Shown here piece by piece: positions 24,901 to 33,900 of a DNA stretch of 64,000 nucleotides. The stretch is from Ricordea florida (lineage: Eukaryota > Cnidaria > Anthozoa > Corallimorpharia > Ricordeidae). Under the pieces are notes generated by a model. That model did not search any database, was not told the DNA's origin, and worked only from the letters and a program-made list of their open reading frames with translations. The stretch's first letter is position 1, and each line of letters starts with the position of its first letter. A program made the translations under genes and the position numbers. The DNA lies in NCBI GenBank assembly GCA_949710005.1, contig OX453276.1:2086201-2150200 (forward strand), given 5' to 3'.

Positions 24901-27900
24901 ATTGATGAGATTAATGAATTGTTAAATGATTGTCAAACTTTATTCTCTGGAACAAACACATTAATAATTTTAGACGATTGCGCTGTATCTAATGATTTGA
25001 AGAAAAGATCAAACAAGTTTATAGATTTAGCATTCTCCGGAAGACATCATGGTTTATCAGTTTGGGTTCTCACTCAGCAATTAACATCAATTGCAAAACC
25101 ATTCCGAGAAAATGTAGCTTGTGTTGTTACTTTTCATAATCCGTCACAGAAGGGTATGAAGATGTTTTTCGAAGATTATGGAGGTGATTTGGATTACGAA
25201 TTAGGTAAAAAGTTTATGCATCTCCTGAAAACTGAAAAATATTCTAGGCTATGTTTAAGTTTGCGATACCCATTTAATTGCTATTTGGAAGTCCCAAACG
25301 GGGAATAACGATTTAAAAATAATCCATGTATTACCACAAAAGATGACAGAAGTTGATCGAGCGAAGCTCTCCCCGGCAGGGCCGGAAGATTATATTGAAG
25401 AAGAAAATACTGTAGGAAAAACAGACCGACCGCAGGGAGGATCGGGAAAAGACAATGTAAAATCTGATGATATTGAAATAAAACAAGAATCACTAGCTAT
25501 TCTAGCAGCTCTTGGAACCACAAAGGAATATTTGGGTGTTGAAATGAGTTTGGGGGATATAAAAAAATTATCAGAAAAAGATGTAGAAAAATATTTTAAT
25601 CGATATCAAGCGGTAATGGGTAAAAAAATTAACGGTGGATTGGTAGATTCATCCCTTCAACTAGTTTCTAAAATTATTTCTTACATGGTTCCTGTGGATG
25701 ATATTGATGCACTTTGTAAGGATTTGAAGAATGATGATTTAGTTAATCGCGAACTGACAAACATTGTAGGGCTCTTAGCATTGAAAGCAGGAAGATTGGC
25801 AGCACTTGCTAGCGGGCTGTTCCAGGTTGCTAAACACATAAAATTCAACAAAAATCAACAAGTTTCAAGGGCAATTACAGATAATGCTAGCACAACTGAG
25901 CAGGATACTAAGCAAGATGCTAACGGTATTGATACTGTTTACTAAGCATTATGTGATTGATTTAAAGATTTCTTAATGATATGAAAATAATGTCAGAAGA
26001 AGTTGTTGAGCAAATTACAAGAGATCCTCCAAAAGAAGAGGAAAAAACTGCGGGAAAAAAGGCAAAAGATCCTAAAAAAGTAGCAGCTGGTAAAAAATTA
26101 GCTGAATATAATAAAAAAGCAAAAGAAGCGTTAGCTAGGGAGACCCAACGAACAGCGGAGCAAATGAAACGTGAAGAAAAAATGAAACAGGAAGAAGAGA
26201 CTAATGAAGATGGCGAATCAAAAGCAAATCGAAGCTGGCTACCAGAGTTATCTTTTACTACTGTTTTATCTATTGTTGGATTAGGTTTTACAGCATTTTA
26301 TCTTTTTATGAGATATCAGGAAAAAGCTAGAGATTGGTACACTGAATATAAAAATAGGATACCAGATTTATCACAAGTTCCAACACAACCTTTTCAAGCC
26401 CCGCCCATAAAGATTCATAATCCACAACCCACAGATAGACCAAAAATTGGAATGATTTAATTTAATCTCTTAAAAGTTATCTAAAGATTTCTTACTGATG
26501 TAGTAAAAAATCATGTCAACCGAAAATAAACTTGTGAAAACTGTTACTGATTCAGCAGTCCTTATTGGATTAGCAGCTGGTGTTGGATATGTTGCTAAAA
26601 AAGCAATGAAAGAATCATTTATGAACGACCCATCCTCAAGTATTACAAATTATGCAAAATGGGTTGCTGTATTATCGGGTAGTATGTACCTAAAAACATA
26701 TTTAGAGGAACAAAAGATACTTCCAAATTAACGAATATAAAAATGGCATCAATAGCATTTATGATTGGAGGAGCAGTATTAAATGCAACAGCTTTTGTTG
26801 GTGGAAACTATCTTGCAAAATATTTATCAGGAAAAAATGTTGATACAGAAAAAATAAGACACGATAAAGCAATGGAAAAATACCAAAGAGATTATGCGGA
26901 ATATCAGAAAAATAGACAGAAACTAATGGATTGGAAAATAAAGAAAAAAGATGAAAAATATCAAGCATCAAAAAATATTTCAACTACAAATGAACAATTT
27001 GCATTATATGAACAAATGCAAGAACCTAAATTTTCAGATTATTATAGACCCAGCGACAATCAAAAGATGGGCGAAATGGTATATGTGGGTGGTGGTATGT
27101 TGGCATTGGGTTATATGGCCAGTAAATTATTTTAGGTAATTGTATGCGATTAGTTTAAAGATTTCTTACTGATGAGTAAAAAATCTAAATATGGCAGAAG
27201 GAGGATATTTACCAGAAGATTTTGATCCAACTGAACTAAATGAAACAAAAGATGATGATGATGATAATGATATTGATGAACAAAATATGGAATTGGATAC
27301 AATATCATCAACCACTCGTTTAATTAACCAAGATGATGAGCGGGAGGAGGAGGCAGAAACATCGTTTGGTGGTGTTAATGAAAATGATCCTCTTTTTAAA
27401 AAGATTAAAGAAAAAAAAGAAGCTGAAGATGATATAAAAATTGTATATCCAAAACCAAAATTTCAACATATTATAACATTTTTACAAAATGTTGGGAAAG
27501 GAATAAAATTACCAGCAATTAAATTACCAGGTAGAACTAATTCGGCTACATATGTTCTTAGAGGTGGTGAATTTAGAAATCTTAAAAGTGGAGCTAAACT
27601 TCGTGATGGCCAACTAAAAAATGCTTTAGGACCAAGAGCAGAAGATATTATTGAAGATAATGATCGTGAGGTTGAAAAGATAAAAGAATCACAAAATAAA
27701 AAGAAGGAGGAGAAAAAATTCATTGAGGATAAACCATTGAAAACGCCAGAGGAAAGAGCAAGAATAGAGACTTTAGATAGAGAAATTGCTGATGATGATA
27801 ATGAAATGGCTGCTAGGGATCGCGAGAGTGAGCAAATCCGAGAAAGAATGTCATTACGAGAGCGAATTAAAGCAATATTCAAAAAGTATGGTTTTACAGT

Positions 27901-30900
27901 CTTTGCTGTTGTGAGTGCTGTTGGTGTTATAATTGGGGTTATAGTTTCTAATCTTTCAAAAGGATTATCTACTTTAGGAAAAGGTGTAGGTAATGGGTTG
28001 AAAACTCTTGGTAAAAAACTGGGTGAAATATTACCAGGAATGGTTGGTGCGATTGTAAGCTTTCTATTCAAAACAGCTGGGCAGGTTATTGGATTTTTAG
28101 GTAAGAATGCCTGGCTTTTGATAATGGCTGTGGTTCTATATTTTGTGGAAAGTATAAAAAAGAGAAAGTAACAAATTTAAAGATATCATGCTGTTCAGTA
28201 AAATACAATATGGATGAATACAATAGAATTTACCCTGGATTGTCTAATAATCCTGATCCTATTAATTTCAGACTGCAAAAATCAAGCGAAGTATTACAAA
28301 ATCTTGAGAAAGAAATTAGACATTACGAAGAAGTAAGAAAAAAATATAATAGAGCTAGAGGAATATTTACAAAAATAAGTGTTTGTGGCGGTATGATTTC
28401 AGTTATTCTATCTGCAAGCGGTTTAGGAACTTCTCTTACTGGTTTTGGTGCTGTTGTTGGTGTGCCTTTGGGTGTTGTAGGTGGAGTTTTTGGCGGATTA
28501 TCGGTTGGATTTGGTATTGCTGCTAAAAAACTTTCTCATAAAGTTAGCAAACACGAACAAACCACCGCAATTGCAAAATCAAAATTAAACACCATTAACG
28601 ACTTGGTTTCAAAGGCATTGAAAGATAATGTTATATCTGATCAAGAATTTTCCATAATTTTAGCAGAGTTGGAAAAGTTTCAAAAACTAAAACTAGAAGT
28701 TCGTCAAAAATTTAGGAGAGATACAGAAAAAAACTTAAACATGTCTCAGATAAGAAGAGAAGTTCGTGCAGATCTATTAAAAGAGTTAACCACTCCCGCT
28801 CATTAAAAATTTCATATGAAAGAACTGATGTGGGTTGCAATTGTTTTGCTAGTATTAGAAAAGAAATTAATTAATACTTTACATCTTATTCTTAATCTAA
28901 AGACCAGATTATCTGGAACACAAAGAATAAGATGTTATTAAACGACTTCAAAAATAGATATCCAAGCTCTAATCTTGATAAATTTACATTTGTGAATGAT
29001 TCATATGGAGGATATATTAAGTGGAAATATAATGAGATGACTGTCATGTCTAATGATGATCCTACTGGAAAAACATGGACTGATGGTCTATCACCTAATT
29101 TGAAAAAACTTTTATGGAAGGATTTAGGGTTAAGTTTGCCTGATGTAGTTTCATCTTTCCCAAAGAGTTTAACCATGACTAACCAAAGTTATCCTATACC
29201 GGCTATTAACTTTGATGACTTTACAAGTGATATAACAAAAATGCTAACCTCACTAGATATATATGTTTCAAATACAAAGAAATTCACAGCTCTAATGAGA
29301 AACATATTTACAAATCAAATTGTAACTTTCAAATCTGGAAAACAAAGCAAGAAATGGTTGAACTCACAAGATTTCAATTACTGGCCGCAGCAACTTAACT
29401 TTGCAGTTTGGTGTGCAACATCTGGTTGTGGTATAAGTCCTTTTGAGAGCCTAAATTACCCCAAAGTAGTTAATAGCTTCATTAAGTTTCATATATATTT
29501 TACAATAAGGCGGATATTATATGAATTAAGTCTTCCCCTACCCGATGAGCAACCATTTGTAATAAACAATAATCCATATAGTAAAGTAGCATATCAGCGT
29601 TTGTGTAAAGAGTTTGGAATTAGTAATACAGAAGATTTTAGGTTTAAAATTGGAACAAACAATGGATTGGGAGATATATTTTATAAATACGATGAAAGTT
29701 CACCTAAAGAAAACCAATATCCTGGTGGTGATAATAAATTTTCAGATGACCTAACTGAGAGAGAAAAAACTGTTGCTAAAGGATTACAAAAATTTTTAAA
29801 AAAGGACGCAGACTATAATCATGTTAAATTAATTTCATTTATTCGTAATGATGTCTTTGGTGATTACAGATATGCATGGTTTATTCCAACAAGTGGACAT
29901 GGACTCACTAAAGCTGGACTCGGTAGATTGAATAGATCCGCTGAGGCTTTTGTTTATTGTATATTAGGTGCACAAGTTAACACTAGAAACTCGATTTATG
30001 GTAACGGTGGTGGAGCAATCGAGACACAACAAGAATTCTTAGCTTTATTTGAAAGTAGCGTGATTGTGAATGACATTTCTAGTTCTATCCAAAGATATCA
30101 ATTAGCTGTACAAGAAGCGAAATTACGGCTTGATTTAGCTATTGCTCCAGGTTTGTGGTTGATGCCGAGTAATATGATTATAAATACGGAGAGCGTGACC
30201 GGATATAATAACAAACTTATGAAAGCAACTAATGATATGAAATTTGGGGTGAATAATACCCTAAACACCGAAGCAAAACAGGTCGGAATAAGTCATAACA
30301 TGGGATCTTCAAAGTTAAAGTTACCTCATTCAATAGTTGAGACAAATCCGAAACCAAAAATCCCTCCAACGCAAAATGAAAAGTCGGTCAAAGACTCATT
30401 CCCGCCGCGCGTAAAGTCGGACGTGACTACGCAACATGAAGATAATATATTAGCATTTATAATTGTCTCTAGTGTATTTGCGTGGTATCTATTTCGGTAG
30501 TTCATGACTATTTCACGTGATTATCATTGTTTTTGGATTAGTGTTCACGTGTAGAACAATAGATTGCATACTTTTACGACATAGCAACAAGCAAAATGTA
30601 AAGTGGATTTGAAATCGAAAAGTAGATTTTATGTTTACTTCAAAAAGGTCGGTTTCTAACGTCGCTCAGGAATGTGATTACGTCAATGATGTAATCAGAT
30701 CTAAAGACCAGCTTCGCTGAAAACAAAAATGTTAAGCATTACCATGTACGAGTCTGAAACAAGGATTTATTTAGATCCTCCGCTGAAAAATCTTCGGGAG
30801 ATACAACTCCTGGATTGTAATATACAAACCAAAAGATTGATTAATTTCAAGGAACAACAGATATTGTTTAATGATGAGAATCAACCACTAATAATAATAC

Positions 30901-33900
30901 AACCCGGTACATATTCGTTGCGTGATATTCAATCGATCTTTCTTAATGATACAGATAAGGCAAAGATAACAATCATTGAGACAGACACTGTTGACTATCT
31001 ATATTCAAATAAGAACTTCAAAATAAAACTTACGAGAGGGCTAGCGGTTGGTTTAGGTGTGACTGAAGTTATAAATCCTGGTAAATTATACCCTATAAAT
31101 ATACAGATTAAGGAACCACTGAGACTTATGTGTAGTATAGTGGATAATAAGTCATCATATATGAATAAAACCAAATATGGGGAACTTGTTAAACTCTCAC
31201 CATCGCACCTACTTGCAAACATACCCACAAAGGATTATCCAACAATCCCAGTTCGAAAATATGATAGCGTTATAAATCATTTTGATTTAAGCATATTAGA
31301 TGTTGAATGGAAAAAACTTGATCTGATGGGTTCTCCCATAACTTTTAGTTTAAGATTTAGATAAATTTTTGTTATGTAACCATTATTTAGGTTATATAAC
31401 TTAATTAATCTTCGCCCCATAACTCTTTCAAAAACTTTAACTCCTCGATATCAACAATCCAATCTAAATATCTACTTGGATGCCATGCTACAACCATTAA
31501 ATCATTATGTAAATCTTTGTAAAATTTATTTTTATGTAATACTTTATATGTTTTTGTATATACACTTACCCAAAAAGAATCAATAATAACTTTTTTATTT
31601 ACTAAAGCTTCTCTAAATTCTTTTGATTCTTCCCTATCCATTAAAAAATCATTGCTTTTTTCATCTTTGGGGAATATAACACTCATATCAGAGATTGGTG
31701 AAAAAGCAAAACAATAATAATACTTATTACCACAAAAATTACTATTAACATGAGTGTAATTAATTTGAAACTCTACTATTTCTCTTTCACCCATATTCTC
31801 ATATTTAATAGAAAGTGCTTTTGATAATGTGTATAAACAATCTTTTTTTATTAATCTTAAAAAATCCATATTATTAATTTTTTCATTGTTAAAATATTCC
31901 AAAGTAAAACCAAAATCTAAACATTTTTTTATTTTCCTCTTATATTTTTGTCTTTCCATCTTTTTTTTTATTTTATTTTATATATTTAAATCATTTTTAT
32001 TTTTTAATTTTATTCTACATTCCTTACAAGAAGCTTTCTGTTTACCATGTTCACATATTTGCGATCCTCCACATTCTTTACATTGTTGTTTTTGTTTATT
32101 ATGTACGCAAATTTGAGTGCCTTTACATTCTTTACAACGATATTTAACTTTCCCATGTATACATATTTGTGATCCACCGCATTCTTTACAAATATATTTA
32201 ACTTTTCCATGTACACATATTTGTGCTCCTTTACAACTTTTGCAAAAATATTTAACATTATCATGAATGCATATTTGAGGCCCTCTACATTCTTTGCAAA
32301 AATATTTATGTTTTTCATGTATGCAAATATAAGGACAAGTAGTGGTGACTTTTTCAATTAAATTTATAATTTTTTCTTCTTCAAACTTTTTAAACTCATT
32401 AATAAAATCTTCTCTTAAATATAGTTTTGATCTTCCTTTAATTTTTAAATAACTCGCAATTCTTTTCAAATTTGTTTTAGTCAAAGTTTCTAATTTTTCC
32501 ATCTTTAATCATTATTTTATTCTTTTTAAATCATTTTTATTTTATTAAATGTGCCAGATCCTCGTATCATATTCACATCGATTTTGTAACATATTAGCTA
32601 TGGTTTGGCAGGGGTTTGGTTGCGCTCCGCACCTGGGATGTTTGATGAAGGTTTTATTAGGGCTTGGTGAGGTCTTGGTTGAGGGTTTGGTGGGGTCTTG
32701 GTTGAGGCTTGGTAGGGGCTTTGATGAAGTATTTATTAGGGCTTGGTGATGGCTTGGTTGAGGGTTTGGTGGGGTCTTGGTTGAGGCTTGGTAGGGGCTT
32801 TGATGAAGTCTTTATGAAAATTTGGGCAAGAGCCCCGTCTCACCTAGTTTATCAAATGTGCCAGGATCCCCATAATTACACATCACCTTCCAATCGCTAG
32901 TTCAGATGATTGACCACTGAGCTATACGAGACTTGTGGGAATTAGGACATTGGTTTGGGCCACGGGACAAACATGCAACATGCTGCTGGGACATGAATGA
33001 CAAAGTTTGCCTGGGACAGTGCCCAAAAATACATCTTTCACAAATTCTCCAGGCTTAAAATATACCACTTCCATTATATCACAAGGGCAAAGGTAACTTA
33101 CAAATGGTCTACCCACCATTCCAGTATTTGAACTTCAAGTTTTCCTGTGATCATGTGCTGGTTAGCAACTCTGTTTATTTCTATCAGTGGAACGACCTCT
33201 GGCAAGTCAGTACAGCAGACATCAGCTCTGAGGTAGTGGAATACAAGTAAGTCATCAATAAGTTAAATTTAGTTCACTGACTGGTACACTCTTATCACAT
33301 CTTTAAAAATGCATAAGAAATTAAAATATTCAAAATAATATAGGTACAATAATATTTTTTTTGCGTTTAATTGTCCAAGGCATTTTATATAGTGCATTTC
33401 CGAGAAGAGCTGTTATTGATGTTGATTGACACTTTGACAATTAGCCATGGTTAATAGGTTCTCAGACAGTGAGAATGTTGGGTTAAATCAATACAACATC
33501 CTCGAGTTGGTAGCTAATCATTATGTTTTTGGTAATTGCTATGAATGGCAAATTCAAAGGTTTCGGAAGGCTTCAAGATAAGATTTCCGTACAGGTCCCT
33601 ACTTCATTATGCATTCTGTACCTATACCATTTCGTTCTTCGATCACAAGAAATATTTGCACGTGTATTACACCACACAAGACAGCTACAGCATGCATAAT
33701 GAAGTAGGGACCTGTGCGGAAATCTCACCGGCTTCAACAAAACTCGGAATTCGTCGGGTTTCTTCGAATATTGTCGAGGCACTTTCGGAAATCTGTTTCC
33801 TCTGGTATAAAAAATCTCGTGTTAAGCCAACGACTGAATATATTGGGTAAATGTTTTGATGCATACCCACAGCAGGCCGCCACAAGCCCAACAACTCCAG

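Larger units (their letters stand above)
17640..32885 (+). mobile_element. intact Polinton/Maverick virus-like element
   Basis: 15,246 bp bounded by 379-bp inverted repeats and a 5-6 bp target duplication. It carries the hallmark Polinton set: protein-primed DNA polymerase B, retroviral-type integrase, packaging ATPase and capsid proteins, plus lineage-specific genes. Every long frame is uninterrupted. Layout: polymerase (+), integrase (-), then a plus-strand block from capsid protein to penton, then two minus-strand genes. It is more AT-rich than host exons, with almost no intergenic space. It lies in intron 2 of the methyltransferase gene, with its polymerase strand opposite to the host gene. 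A chromosomally integrated DNA virus of the adintovirus/polinton group is an equivalent description. Confidence 0.93.

Noticed and set aside
27463..28071. Minus-strand 202-aa frame
   Set aside because: Shadow of the 326-aa gene on the other strand; no promoter box in its orientation and Ser/Leu-rich antisense composition.
33734..33866. In-frame continuation of methyltransferase exon 1 beyond 33867
   Set aside because: It runs past a strong GTATGC donor; ending the exon at 33867 gives the right phase and family sequence across to exon 2.
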